DNA of 64,000 bases, from NCBI GenBank assembly GCA_947095585.1, contig OX352763.1, positions 66,515,067 through 66,579,066 on the forward strand, in the 5' to 3' direction. The position numbers and the translations under genes were made by a program. The stretch is from Nephrocerus scutellatus (Eukaryota; Arthropoda; Insecta; Diptera; Pipunculidae). Numbering within the stretch: position 1 is the stretch's first letter; the number at the start of each line of letters is the position of its first letter. Below, one piece after another: positions 1 through 9,689 of this stretch. The notes below the pieces were generated by a model that saw only the letters and a program-made list of their open reading frames with translations, ran no database searches and had not been told where the DNA came from.

Positions 1-590
1 TAATTTGGATTCAACTTCAACAGCAAAACACTTGGCTTTATTCCACTCTATGCGAGTATAATATTGATGAAAATTGCTCAAACAAAATACACGCCTATAC
101 TTTAGCAAACGCTGGAATTTTAAAAACAAATAACAAAATTACAGCTAAAGATTTCACCATTAATAGCCACAAGCCTAGATCAAACAATTAACAATAACAA
201 TTTCTTTATACCCTCCCTTAATATTTCTAGTTTCATTCCTACTAATAAAATAATCACTCCTTATAGTCAAGAAAAAACAGTACTAATAAGAAATTCTGCA
301 CCTTACGAACTGAACAAATTATCTAAACGAATTGATGAATTGAAAACAATTGAGAGTTATGATTTAAAATCCATTAACCCACATAATATCCATCATTACA
401 CTGTAATTTATTTTATAATTTCTTATAACCGCGATCGCATTTAAAAAATATAAAGCGTGGAAACTAAACCAACGATTAACTCCACAAGAATCAAATCCCA
501 CTGAAATAGAAACTAGTCGCGAACAGAACAACGAAAGTCCCGAAGCAACTAAATTCCTGTTAAAAATTTAAGGAGAAAAACCCTTTATAA
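1..590 (+). pseudogene. Gypsy/errantivirus-type env, C-terminal remnant
   Basis: A decayed C-terminal end of an env-like gene from a Ty3/Gypsy element. The stretch 270-410 is clearly homologous at DNA level to 57275-57415, including the shared string CAGTACTAATAAGAAATTCT. The translation holds pieces such as 'NSAPYELNKLSKRIDELK' followed by 'NPHNIHHYTV', a hydrophobic run and a charged tail, as expected for the end of the ectodomain, membrane anchor and cytoplasmic tail. Stop codons and frame changes break the upstream part near 160-260. The fragment enters from the left edge, so its start is not visible. Family assignment rests on the second copy and the layout. Confidence 0.55.
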
Positions 591-985
591 TCGTAATTAT
601 ATGATAAAACTACATATATATATTCATTTTTGTCATATGTGATTTCATCTTAAAAAAAAAAGAGAGAAAAATCACAATAAATTAGTATTTTTTTTAACCT
701 TTATTATCTATATATTACTACTATCATATTATGTATCATATTATATATCATATTATGTATTACCTGTTTTAAACATAATAATATAATATTACTACATTCA
801 CTTATAAAAAAAAAATTTTAAGCTTTGAAAAAAAAAAAAAAATTATTGTAATTACAAAGTTTTTCAAATCAGTGGTTTTTTCTGGTATTCTGTTAACGAC
901 AAATCACCGCGGCAAGTTCATTCCCGTTTAACGAAAATTTTTACCTACTCCTGGTAAAGAATTTTCTTATCGTAGAGGGAAGGGA
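591..985. other. AT-rich noncoding stretch ending in a purine tract
   Basis: No coding potential is seen. The stretch holds A/T runs and repeated TATCATATTATG-like words around 720-780. It ends in the purine tract AGAGGGAAGGGA (974-985), which immediately precedes a TG dinucleotide and could be the polypurine tract of an LTR element. Confidence 0.4.
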
Positions 986-1733
986 TGTTGTGACCGGCAC
1001 AACTATTCGATCCCTGACCACACACTCGCTGCACTCTACCCACATCTGCTTTTCATAAATCACTTATTTTATGATCCGCACAGCCTGTCTCATTGCCAGT
1101 ACATTCGTGTACCGAATTTCCGAATTCACATCCACCACTAATCTGCAGAGTACGTACGGATGGTTGGTGCTTGTAATAAGAAACCGATCAAGATACGATA
1201 AAGGCACTGTGATCCTTTATGCATCTCGAGTTTCAGGCACAGCACGCAGCTCATAAATGCCGATACGATACCGAGAAATAGTTGGTGCACATGCAGATAT
1301 TACGAAATAGTAATATCAGCAGGAGGGCAATTCTAAGGCGACCGTTAAGTGGCTCGACTGCAGAAGGGAAATAGATGTCGCAGGTCGACCGTGTGTGTTC
1401 TATGCTTGCAGTTGTATTTGTGTATTGAACCCTTGTTCATGCACACGATACTGTCGTTCCATTGGTGGATCGCAACCAACCAATCATATTGGTTGGTCGA
1501 TCCATCCAAAATCTTATAAAATACCACTGCTGCGATTACTAAGGGCGGCAGTGTAAGTTTAAACACATCACCAACAACACATAACTACAAAGCAACAATA
1601 CATTATAATAAATTAATAAATAAATTGTAATAAAATATATAAAATTGTTTAATGTGTTGTGTTTAATTTAACGTTCAACTCGCCCGCACACTCCCTCTTC
1701 TCGCACACGAAAGCACGGGGACAGTACGTTACA
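986..1733 (+). repeat. Putative LTR (family L2), copy 1
   Basis: Positions 1276-1720 are homologous to 53064-53490, so this is a dispersed repeat. A purine tract lies just before TG at 986, and the sequence ends in GTTACA at 1728-1733. It contains a TATAAAAT box at 1515-1522 followed by CCACTGC and a complementary GGCGGCAGTG, which can form a hairpin near the presumed transcription start. AATAAA-like words follow at about 1606-1625. I infer an LTR from this layout. The terminal inverted repeat is imperfect, so the borders are provisional. Confidence 0.45.
1515..1522 (+). promoter_or_regulatory. TATA box of L2 LTR
   Basis: TATAAAAT is kept at the same relative place in the second L2 copy (53318-53324). 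In both, CCACTGCT follows directly. This is the only core-promoter element I can support in this repeat. Confidence 0.45.
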
Positions 1734-1902
1734 AGAAGATGCAGCGAAAAGTCTGAAACAGTGCAGCATTTAATCTCCGGCTGCCGAACGCTGACACAAT
1801 CAGATTATATACTAAGGCATAATCAGATTATCAACATAATACAACAAGAAGATGCAATAAAATATAGATTTATAAGGAAAAAAACACCCTACTATAAATA
1901 TG
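1734..1902 (+). pseudogene. R4/R2-like LINE fragment a (zinc-knuckle region)
   Basis: A short piece of the C-terminal region of a non-LTR retrotransposon. The translation carries the end of a C-C-H-C motif ('HLISGCRTL') and then 'RHNQII...KTPYYKY'. Both align with the same region of fragments b (3740-3900) and c (5519-5700). It stops where the R1-clade fragment begins at 1903. It is a separate copy from fragment b, because b starts again upstream in the RT domain. Confidence 0.7.
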
Positions 1903-2640
1903 TCACATCACTTCGGGTCGAATCCGTTTGATCTTGTTACCAGGCTGCCGTCTATGTCGACTTTCTTCTCCTTCAGGATAGCCTCCACGAAAACGTTTAC
2001 CATCCTCCAATCCTCCTCTCCGCGAAGCATTATTTCCACGGCTGCCTCTGGCGTTCATGAGCCCAAGACTACTTCCAACGAACTTCTTTCCGTTCCCCAT
2101 CCATCGCACGAGAAAAAGGTTTGCTCTGCGTCGTCCGCGGCCTCCGGGCAATAAAGGCATTCCGGTGTTGCGGCCTTCCTCATCGTGTACAGGTAAGATC
2201 GGAAGTACCCATATCCACTCAAAAATTGCGTTATGTAGTAGTTGACATCCCCATGTTCTCGGTCTAACCAAGGTCTTACCAACCCAATGAGCCTCGCCGT
2301 CCATCTTCCTGTGCCCTCTTGTTCCCAGGCTGTTAGGCAACCGCTTATAGTGCGGGACCTTTCCTCCTTCCTGACTCTGCTCCGATTTATCTCCATTTTC
2401 CTGCAGAATAGGGATGATTCCGGCTATCACCAAAGTAGCCGCCTCCGAAACAGTGCGGTAGGCTGAGGCTACTCTCAGAGCACTAGGTGTTCGAACTAGG
2501 GCCAGTCTCTTGCGGTAGATCTCTTTGTTTAGCGCGTCCGCCCACACCTCTGCTCCGTACAAAAGAACCGACTGAACCGCTGTCATTAGAAGAAGGCGTT
2601 TACTAGGCATCGATCGATCCGACCATAGTAAACTGCTTGG
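1903..2640 (-). pseudogene. R1-clade LINE, C-terminal fragment
   Basis: The minus strand encodes the C-terminal end of an R1-type reverse transcriptase ORF. The block 'SVLLYGAEVWADAL' and 'ALRVASAYRTVSEAATLVIA' (2610-2440) is typical of R1-clade proteins. In a second frame follow 'WLDREHGDVNYYITQFLSG' and the zinc-knuckle pattern C..C...H/C ('PECLYC...FFSCDGW', 2250-2100). The reading switches frame at least twice, so it is a dead copy. The 5' part with the endonuclease and catalytic RT motifs is missing. It sits between two fragments of the R4-like element on the opposite strand. Confidence 0.8.
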
Positions 2641-4257
2641 GCTTTAATGATAGGATGGAACACAAGGCTGTACCAAAACGGTCATCTCAGCAAACCCCTC
2701 CCCATAAGATGCGGAATATTTCAAGGCGACGCCCTTAGCCCCCTCTGGTTCTGTATAGGTTTCAACCCTCTTAGCAGGATCTTGGCCAAAATAAAATCTG
2801 GCTTTGTTATTAAAACGGAAACCTATGACTATTCCTTTAACCATTTACTATATGTTGATGATGTAAAGCTCTACGCCAAAAATAGAGAAAAACTCCATCG
2901 GATGATTGAAATAGTGAAAAACTTTAGCACGGACATTCAGATCGAATTTGGTCACCCGCGAAGCGCCATTGAAAGGATGTCTCTTTCTCGAAAAATAGGG
3001 GGAAGAGGGATCGTGATCATTACGAACTTGCACCACCAGCAAGGCCTTAGCATACGGCAGTACCTTCTCAGTAGCCCATCACCTCTTATAAGGACCATTT
3101 GGTTAGGAGATAGCTACAAGTATCTAGGCATGTTGCAGTTAAAGGGTCTATGCTCTACAAAGATCAAAGAAAGTCTGAAGCAACAGTCCTAACATACTCC
3201 TTTGGGGTACTTAAATGGTCGGACACAGACCTGGACCAGATCGCCATGTCAATCAGAACAGAATTCTCTAGAGCTCAATCACATCATCCTAAAAGCGCTA
3301 TTGAAGGATGATATTACCCCGAAACCAAGGTGGGAGAGGTTTAATCGATATAATTGCCTTACAACATCAGCAAAAGACCAACCTCATAAATTATTTTATG
3401 TCATCGACCGAGGAACTGTTACGGATTGTTATAGAGGCAGAAAATAATTTTACGCCTTTGAACATGAGCGCAAGCAACCTTCCTGTACCAGACAATGTCA
3501 AAAGTTTTGCCGAACATAAAGAAACTTGGAACTTGAAGGCCTTGCATGGAATACACCCGAAGGATTTCGGTGAGAGTCATATTGATGCTGAGAGCTCAAA
3601 TCTGTGGCTTAAAAAAGATTACTATACTCAGAGACTGAAGGATTTGCTATTGCCATCCAAGATAAGGTAATCCCGACAAAAAATTATAGAAAACATGTTT
3701 TAAGAGAAGATATTCTGAGTGATGAGTGTAGACGATGTGGTACTGTGAGGGAAACTGTTGAGCACATCATTGCTGATTGTACCACCTTAACCAGCTATGA
3801 TTACACAAACAGGCACAACAACGTTGCAAAAATATTATACCAAGACCTTGCACTGCGCTATGATCTTATTACAAAGAAAACGGCGTACTATAAATATCAG
3901 CCCCCTCCTGTACTGATTAGCTGTGCTTTACTAGGACCGTTCAATAATAACTGATCGGACTATTCTTGCAAATAGACCTGATATTGTTCTGTTTAAAAAG
4001 GAAAAAAATAACATCGAAATATACGACATCGCGATACCACCAAACCATAATATGCAATCCACAATCAGCACAAAAGTCAACAAATACACGGATTTAGCAA
4101 ATAAACTTAAAAGAATGTACCGAGCGAATAGCGTCAGAATTCATATCCAGTGGTTATTTCAGCTACTGGGTTAGTCCCGAAAGCACTTACACGAAGTATC
4201 AAAAGTGGAAAATGGAACACATCATAGAGCCTATGCAAAGAGCAGTTATACTGGCAA
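2641..4257 (+). pseudogene. R4/R2-like LINE fragment b: RT to endonuclease
   Basis: A reverse transcriptase plus restriction-like endonuclease region of a non-LTR element. It begins inside the RT with 'IFQGDALSPLWFC', followed by 'LLYVDDVKLYA', the active-site YxDD (2847-2880). After frameshifts come 'CRRCGTVRETVEHIIADC', a CCHC motif (3730-3780), and 'NRPDIV...IYDIAIP' (3970-4040). The PD and the later D fit the PD...D core of restriction-like endonucleases. This domain order is known from R2/R4-type elements. The piece ends at the assembly gap. Frameshifts near 3190, 3440, 3665 and 3950 make it non-functional. Confidence 0.75.
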
Positions 4258-4457
4258 NNNNNNNNNNNNNNNNNNNNNNNNNNNNNNNNNNNNNNNNNNN
4301 NNNNNNNNNNNNNNNNNNNNNNNNNNNNNNNNNNNNNNNNNNNNNNNNNNNNNNNNNNNNNNNNNNNNNNNNNNNNNNNNNNNNNNNNNNNNNNNNNNNN
4401 NNNNNNNNNNNNNNNNNNNNNNNNNNNNNNNNNNNNNNNNNNNNNNNNNNNNNNNNN
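4258..4457. other. Assembly gap (200 N)
   Basis: A run of N. Sequence on both sides belongs to R4/R2-like LINE copies. The gap may hide the junction between two copies; nothing can be said about its content. Confidence 0.99.
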
Positions 4458-6100
4458 TGTTAGAGTTGGTACTGCTCAGCGACAGGCACTAAACCAAGTA
4501 GTAAAGAAATCATGGCAACGAAGACATGAAAAGAAAAAAAGCAAGCTCAGAGCGCAATTAGGAGACTTACTCAGTTCAAGAGAGGCATTCGATCTAGAGA
4601 TCTATGTCGTAAGGTTGAAAAGATCGTACAACCACATCGAATGGAAAATCTTACTTCTTACATAATAGATGAAGTAATTGATAGAATTACACAAAGACTC
4701 CAAGTGCTTAGCTCACGTCAAAAATGATACTTAGATAGTCAAGCAAGAAGATTTCATGAAAATCAAAGGAAGTTTTATGCAAGACTTGGAAACTACAACA
4801 AAGTGGAACGTATAGAGGAAGAATTAAACAACTACAGGTCTTCTCTAGGAGTAAGTGATATAATGTTTCAAGCAGTCTTTGATAAATTTGATGAAACCGT
4901 TACAGAATTGAAGGAATGGAACCTACGTCTTCTTCTTTCTTTATGTCCTGTATCCCCTTATGGGTCCTAGGGCCTCTACGAGGTATGCGAGGTATACTCC
5001 ATAATACAATAAAAGAAAAGATAAAAAAGAATTTGAAAATAGATTAAAACAACTGTTCAAAACTAAACTTAACAGCGGTTATCTTATTAAAGCCATTAAT
5101 GTCTATGCTGTTCCGGTCCTGACATACTCGTTCGGAATTGTAAAATGGAGTAGTACTGATCTTGAAACGTTGGAACGACGAATAAGGACTGAATACGGCG
5201 ATCATGATAGGAGATACAAAATGCTTAGCCACATTGATAAAAGTTACACAGCATTGAACCTAAGCATTCTAGAATTTCAACCAATGACCGAGGTTCGACC
5301 AAATAGTGACATAGTTGAGCATTGGAAGCAAAAATCAATTCATGGAAAGTACCCCCACTACCTTGGACTTCCAGAAATTGATAAAGAAAACTCAACTATA
5401 TGGTTAAAGAGAGGACAGTTGTTTCCTGAAACTGAAGGGTTCATTATGGCAATTCAGGATGGCATTATTTCAACAAGGCAATATCAACGAGCTATTCTCC
5501 ACCTTGACGTTGAAAACACCTGCCGTCGATGCCGTCAGAGTCAAGAATCAATCGACCACATCATTAATGGATGCTCTATATTAGCAGGTAGTGACTATCT
5601 TAACAGGCACAATAATGTTGCAAAAATTGTCCACCAGGAAATAGCAGTACGATGCAACCTAATAGAAAACAAAACACCATACTTTAAATACCAGCCTCAT
5701 GGCGTTTTGCTCAGTCCAGATTTCAAACTATATTGGGACCGAGTAATAACAACTGACCACACAATAATGGCAAACAGACCCGACATAGTATGGATAGACA
5801 AAATAAACAAAAGGGATACCTTATAGACATAGCTGTGCCACTATCTTCTAATGCTAATCGAACCTTTGCTGACAAAATATCGAAATACGTCGAACTTGCA
5901 CATGAAATAAAACAACGGGAGAGATTAACAGAAATCCGAGTTGTGCCAGTTATTATATCTAGTACGGGAATAATTGCAAAAACTGTAACAGATGAACTGA
6001 AGACAATAGAATGCCAACCCTTACTTCATGATATATCGAAAGCAGTGATCCTAAGCACCTGTAGGATTATGCGAAAATTCCTGCAGCAACCGTAATTTTA
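4458..6100 (+). pseudogene. R4/R2-like LINE fragment c, internally deleted
   Basis: 4458-4920 gives an N-terminal, charged, helix-rich region with two or more stops ('ENLTSYIIDEVIDRITQRL', 'RRFHENQRKFYARLGNYN'). The palm of the reverse transcriptase is missing. An unrelated 4930-5020 stretch leads into the RT thumb at 5040. Then follow 'CRRCRQSQESIDHIINGC' (5521-5575), a CCHC motif, and 'NRPDIVWID' (5774-5800) with 'LIDIAVP' in the next frame (5819-5840). These are the PD and D of a restriction-like endonuclease. The end of the protein ('STCRIMRKFL') is near 6090. One frameshift lies at about 5815. The fragment gives the best view of the 3' end of this family. Confidence 0.75.
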
Positions 6101-6306
6101 AAATAATGTGATATTAAAATTATCTAAAAACATAATACATAAATAAAATAAATTAAAATAACACCAAATAATTTAAAAAAAAAGTTCCGATACGACTTGC
6201 AACCGATATTGCCGTCGTACTCGGAGAAAATGGACCCCAGCGCGAGCGATATCTGAGGGGGAAAGAGGCGTGGGAAAATAATAATAATAATAATAATAAT
6301 AATAAA
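6101..6306 (+). repeat. R4-like LINE 3' UTR and (AAT)n tail
   Basis: An A-rich 3' untranslated stretch runs from the stop codon to an (AAT)n microsatellite of about ten units (6276-6305). R4-clade elements such as Dong of the silkworm are known to sit in TAA repeats, so a trinucleotide tail fits this assignment. Whether the repeat is the element's own tail or the target cannot be told from one copy. Confidence 0.5.
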
Positions 6307-6685
6307 GTTTCGCCTGACATTCAATTAAAGCAACGTCAGTTCGGCAAAGCAACTCGACAAGATCAACTTAAATGTTTGACTTGACTTTTGTCTGTATTTT
6401 CGACTACTTTGATGTCATTTTTAACCACCTTTCGCACGACCTAGAGGTCTGAAATTTAAAATTTGAGTGTCGCGAGTCGCGTTTGGCGCGTGTGATGCGT
6501 GGAAAAAAGAAATTAGGCCCGACCCCCAAAACAGATATTTTTGCGATTATTACTAAATAATAAAGGACTGTGTGGCGTGTGTCGATGTATACATAAAAGT
6601 TTGCACCCGAAAAACTTAGTTTTTTACATTCACATTTTTGTTTTAAAATTTTTCTTAAACATATAAAAATTAAGGCTAGGTTTAC
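6307..6685 (-). other. Presumed intron of Tomosyn-like gene
   Basis: This lies directly downstream (in gene direction) of the GT donor at 6685-6684. No downstream exon is recognised before the LINE at 6306. A GC-rich word pair (CGCGAGTCGCG...GGCGCGTG) near 6470-6500 resembles the CGCG-rich minisatellite at 41780-42010, but no clear element is seen. Confidence 0.5.
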
Positions 6686-6850
6686 CTGCAATGTACCAGC
6701 ACCTGAATCCCAAAACTTTATTGTTCCATCTTGATGACCAGTTATTACTATTTCAGAATAGCTGCAAGAAGCTGGAGACCATTCACCACCGGAAATAGGC
6801 CATTTGCGCTTTGAAAATCCTTTTTTACAGGTCGCATTGCTTCGACCAAC
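6686..6850 (-). CDS. Tomosyn: Tomosyn/STXBP5-like gene, exon Z (WD40 region)
   Basis: A 165-bp exon of 55 whole codons in phase 0. It follows a TTAG acceptor (6852-6851) and ends at CAG|GTAAAC. The translation includes 'KRKWPISGGEWSPASCSYSE' and 'TGHQDGTIKFWDSGAGTLQ', a WD40 blade ending in FWD. These words match the conserved N-terminal propeller of tomosyn (syntaxin-binding protein 5), a cytosolic SNARE regulator related to lethal giant larvae that restrains vesicle fusion. The reading frame is open and joins exon Y exactly across a 60-nt intron. The next downstream exon is not found in the window. Confidence 0.88.
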
Positions 6851-6910
6851 CTAAAATTAATTTTTTAAATAACTTTAAAATATCCTGGAAAATGTTTAAA
6901 TTATATTTAC

Positions 6911-7092
6911 AGAATAAAATGCCGGAACTAAATCTGAAGGACAATCAGCTAGATAAGTGCAGCATGAAACAGGTGATTCGTGTAGGTTCATTGGATAAGG
7001 CAATTCAAAACATGGAAAACCGGGTGTTAATAAATCTATTAAAACTAAATCCTGTTGCAACAACACAGCTATGGCATATGGACCCTGCATTT
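6911..7092 (-). CDS. Tomosyn: Tomosyn/STXBP5-like gene, exon Y
   Basis: A 182-bp exon: two bases complete the split codon from exon X, then 60 codons follow. It has a TTAG acceptor (7094-7093) and a donor TCT|GTAAAT. It encodes 'GPYAIAVLLQQDLVLIDL' and then 'HESPVSCCTYLADCPSDL', which are signature words of the tomosyn family between its N-terminal WD40 blades. The frame is open with no stop. The 60-nt intron to exon Z and 69-nt intron to exon X are close to the minimal intron size of flies. A plus-strand open frame across this exon is a shadow. Confidence 0.9.
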
Positions 7093-7161
7093 CTAAAAAA
7101 ACAAATTTATGTTAAATATATTTTTTATAATATATTTTTATATTTTGTAATGTAACGCTAC

Positions 7162-7316
7162 CACTCGTCCATGGGCTTTCGCATAATGTCACAAAGTCTA
7201 CCACAGGGTGTTCCATTTCTAAAACAATTGTAGATTTTCCGTGAAGTACAGTTAAACAGGATGACTTTCCTATGTTTTCCACCGGTAAACCTCCAGAGAA
7301 TATAGTATATGTTTCA
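7162..7316 (-). CDS. Tomosyn: Tomosyn/STXBP5-like gene, exon X
   Basis: A 155-bp exon: one leftover base, 51 codons, one base carried into exon Y (split codon GAA, Glu). Acceptor TTAG is at 7318-7317 and donor GAGTG|GTAGCG at 7161-7160. It encodes 'FSGGLPVENIG' and 'LTVLHGKSTIVLEMEHPV', followed by 'CESPWTS', all recognisable as tomosyn propeller sequence immediately upstream of the exon Y region. Phase agrees perfectly with exon Y. Together the three exons give about 167 residues of a protein that is usually more than 1000 residues long. The rest must lie outside the window, beyond large transposon-filled introns. Confidence 0.88.
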
Positions 7317-7690
7317 CTAAAAAAATTAAAAGACTTAATATTAGGAAAAAAACACGTGTTTTCGTTATTTACAATATTCGACGAATTTTACTTTGGTATT
7401 TCTGTTATTTTATAAATTATACTATTTTTAATTTTAAACATTTGCATTATATTCAGTCGATAAGGCGAAAATAGTTTTATCTGTGTTCGTCATTATTTAT
7501 GCAAGCAATTTATTAGCAATCTTAAATGTAAAGAACCGAAACAGCTAAGTTGAAAATATTCAAAAACTTAACTTATTTATTAATTAACATTAATACAATA
7601 CTAGTATATTAATCAACTTAAGATATCTATGAATATATTGTACATAAAATTTCATTCAAAAGAGTAATTGCAGCACTGGGGGTGTACAAC
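7317..7690 (-). other. Presumed intron of Tomosyn-like gene
   Basis: AT-rich sequence upstream of the exon X acceptor. I see no exon, no long open frame and no named element before the R repeat starts at about 7690. The introns on both outer sides of the exon group appear to be heavily invaded by transposons. Confidence 0.5.
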
Positions 7691-8222
7691 TAGCCATATA
7701 AAAAAACAACCCATAAAAATTAAAATTTTTCTTGTAAATTCTCTAATCGGAGATACACACACACACACTGCGTGCTCGTTTTGTGGCAAAATCATCCACG
7801 AAATGACGCAGCGGCAGCGAACAGCGCTGCTCACAAAGCACAGAGCTCAGACTTTGCCGTGATCTGATGCGATATAGCGATATTTAAAAATTGTATATTG
7901 GGGTCCCCAAGGGGCCGATCGCTCCAAATTTTTACAAAAAGTGTTTTCCATGGAAGACACACATGTGTACAATCGCACATTTAAAGAAAATCGGGTAAAT
8001 TTTGTAAAATATTTGTATGGGAGCCCCCCGAACCCGAGGTCCGAGGGGCCTCAAATTTTTTTTTCTTTTAATAGAAAGTATTGTCACCGGAAATATACAT
8101 GTGTGCAAAATTTCAATAAAATCGGGCCATGGGAAGTGGGCTAAAAATTGATCAGAAAATCTGACCAGCCAGCCAGCCAGCCAGCCACGTGCACGCGAAG
8201 TTAATATAGAGAATTTAAAAAT
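7691..8222 (-). mobile_element. Family R repeat, copy 1
   Basis: An interspersed repeat seen at least nine times in the window. In this reverse copy the 'tail' end (GTAAATTCTCTAATCGGAG, from 7731) comes first and the 'head' end (GAAGTTAATATAGAGAATTT, to 8218) last. Between them are units with ACACATGTGT, AAAATTT, 'ATCGGG' and 'GGGAGCCCC' words, a GC-rich core (7770-7860) and a (CCAG)n run at 8161-8186. No protein is encoded. The ends share the inverted word TAAATTCTCTA. I do not recognise a named family. Confidence 0.7.
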
Positions 8223-8483
8223 AGAAACAACTTTCTTGGATATAGAACACCTATTTCTGTCATGCGGCAATGCTTTAAAAATTATTGTCGCTCTTAGTAG
8301 TTTATTGCGAGCCCGAAGGGCGAAGCTAATAATCAGAGGACAAGACAATTTTTCTGGCGTACGTGTGTCGGTTTGTGGGTTTGTGGGTTTGTGGGTTTGT
8401 CCGGTTGTATATCCCGACTTCTACCATTCAGAATTTGATGGGACTTGTTTTAAAACAATTGGTAAGTGCTTGGCTTGCGATGA
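8223..8483. repeat. Unclassified repeat fragment with (GGTTTGTG)n
   Basis: A short GC-balanced stretch with the self-complementary word GAGCCCGAAGGGC (8309-8321) and a four-fold GGGTTTGT minisatellite (8367-8400). It is wedged between two R copies. No protein homology seen. Confidence 0.35.
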
Positions 8484-9240
8484 CTTTACGTAAATTCTCT
8501 AATAGGAGATACATGTGTGTGTAAAGTTTGAATCGGGTTAATTCAGAAAAAATTAATATTAGAGCCCCTTCACTTCAAAATTTTTATAAAACTATTCTCA
8601 CCGGAGATACACATGTGTAAAAAAAATTCGTATGGGAAAAAAATTCAAACAAAAACTCAAAAATTTTTACAAAAAGTTCGGTCTATCGGAGATACACATA
8701 TGTTTAAAATTTAAAGTAAATCGGGCTTCAGGTCCCATTCGCTCCAAAAATTTTTACAAAACCTTTTGTCCATCGGGATAAACATATGTTTAAAATTTGA
8801 AAAAAATCGGGTTCAGGGCCCATTCGCTCAAAAAATGTCCAAAAAGTTTTGTCCATTGGAGATACTCATGTGTATAAAATTTTACCAAAATCGGGTTAAA
8901 TTTTATTTTAAATTTGTATGAGGCCACACGACCCCAGGGCCCGGCGTCTGTAAAATTTTTACAATAAGTGTTGTCCATCGGAGATGCACCCGTGTGTAAA
9001 ATTTAAAGAAAGTCGGGATTATTTTTTTAAAAAATTTGTATAGGGCCCCATGAGGGTCTCCAAAATTTTTACAAAAAGTGTTGGCCATCGGAGATACATA
9101 TGTGTATTAAAATAAAAGAAAATCGGGTTAATTTTTAAAAAATTTATATAATTTTAATAGAAAGTTTTGTCTCTGGAAATACACATGTGTGCAAAATTTC
9201 AATAAAATCGGGCTTTGGAGAGTGAATTGATCGCAATATT
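8484..9240 (-). mobile_element. Family R repeat, copy 2 (tandem body)
   Basis: It begins with the R tail word TAAATTCTCTAATAGGAG (8490-8507) and continues with five to six diverged units of about 110-120 bp. Each unit has ACACATGTGTA, AAAATTT, 'AATCGGGTT', a GGCCC-rich stretch and 'AAAATTTTTACAAAAAGT'. The same unit string, on the other strand, makes up 28050-29235. The head end is missing, and the last unit fades near 9240. Confidence 0.7.
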
Positions 9241-9640
9241 CCCCGACAAAACACAAATTAACAATGCACTCACACAAGTGAGTGTACAACACATTTCAAT
9301 TGCGGAACCATTCAGTTTTGTATAAAAATATTTGTTTTACTTCCTCTTGATATCTCTCTACTCTCCTCTGCAACACAACAACAACAAAACAACCACAATC
9401 GTAAGGCAAGCAGTGCATCAGCTCATCAGCGCAGAACATAGTAATTATAGTATGATATGATCTGATGCCGCTAAATGGAAAAATTTGGATGGGAGCCCCC
9501 CGCCGCTGTCCTATATCTTGTTAGAAAGTATTGTCACCGGAAAAATACATGTGTGCAAAATTTCAATAAAACAACGAAATTATTGTTAGTGAATATTTTT
9601 CACGTGAAATATTGATTTAAAGTATAGAGTCTTCAGTTTA
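9241..9640. repeat. Unique sequence plus small R fragment
   Basis: 9241-9440 shows no feature I can name. 9440-9575 contains R words again ('GGGAGCCCCCCG', 'TGTCACCGGAAAAATACATG') preceded by GATCTGATGCCG, a core word also seen at 7863 and, reversed, at 13143. This is a broken R core and head. Confidence 0.45.
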
Positions 9641-9689
9641 TAAGTATGTCAATTTGCTGTTAACTTTTTGTTTGTAGGCATAATTTAAT

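Noticed and set aside
4205..4492. Open frames crossing the N run
   Set aside because: They consist mostly of unknown bases; nothing can be inferred.
6811..7155. Plus-strand 114-codon gene
   Set aside because: It overlaps the tomosyn exons on the opposite strand, whose protein matches and splice phases are far stronger.
8360..8405. Telomere-like repeat
   Set aside because: GGGTTTGT units occur only four times and are not an insect telomere repeat (TTAGG); treated as a small minisatellite.
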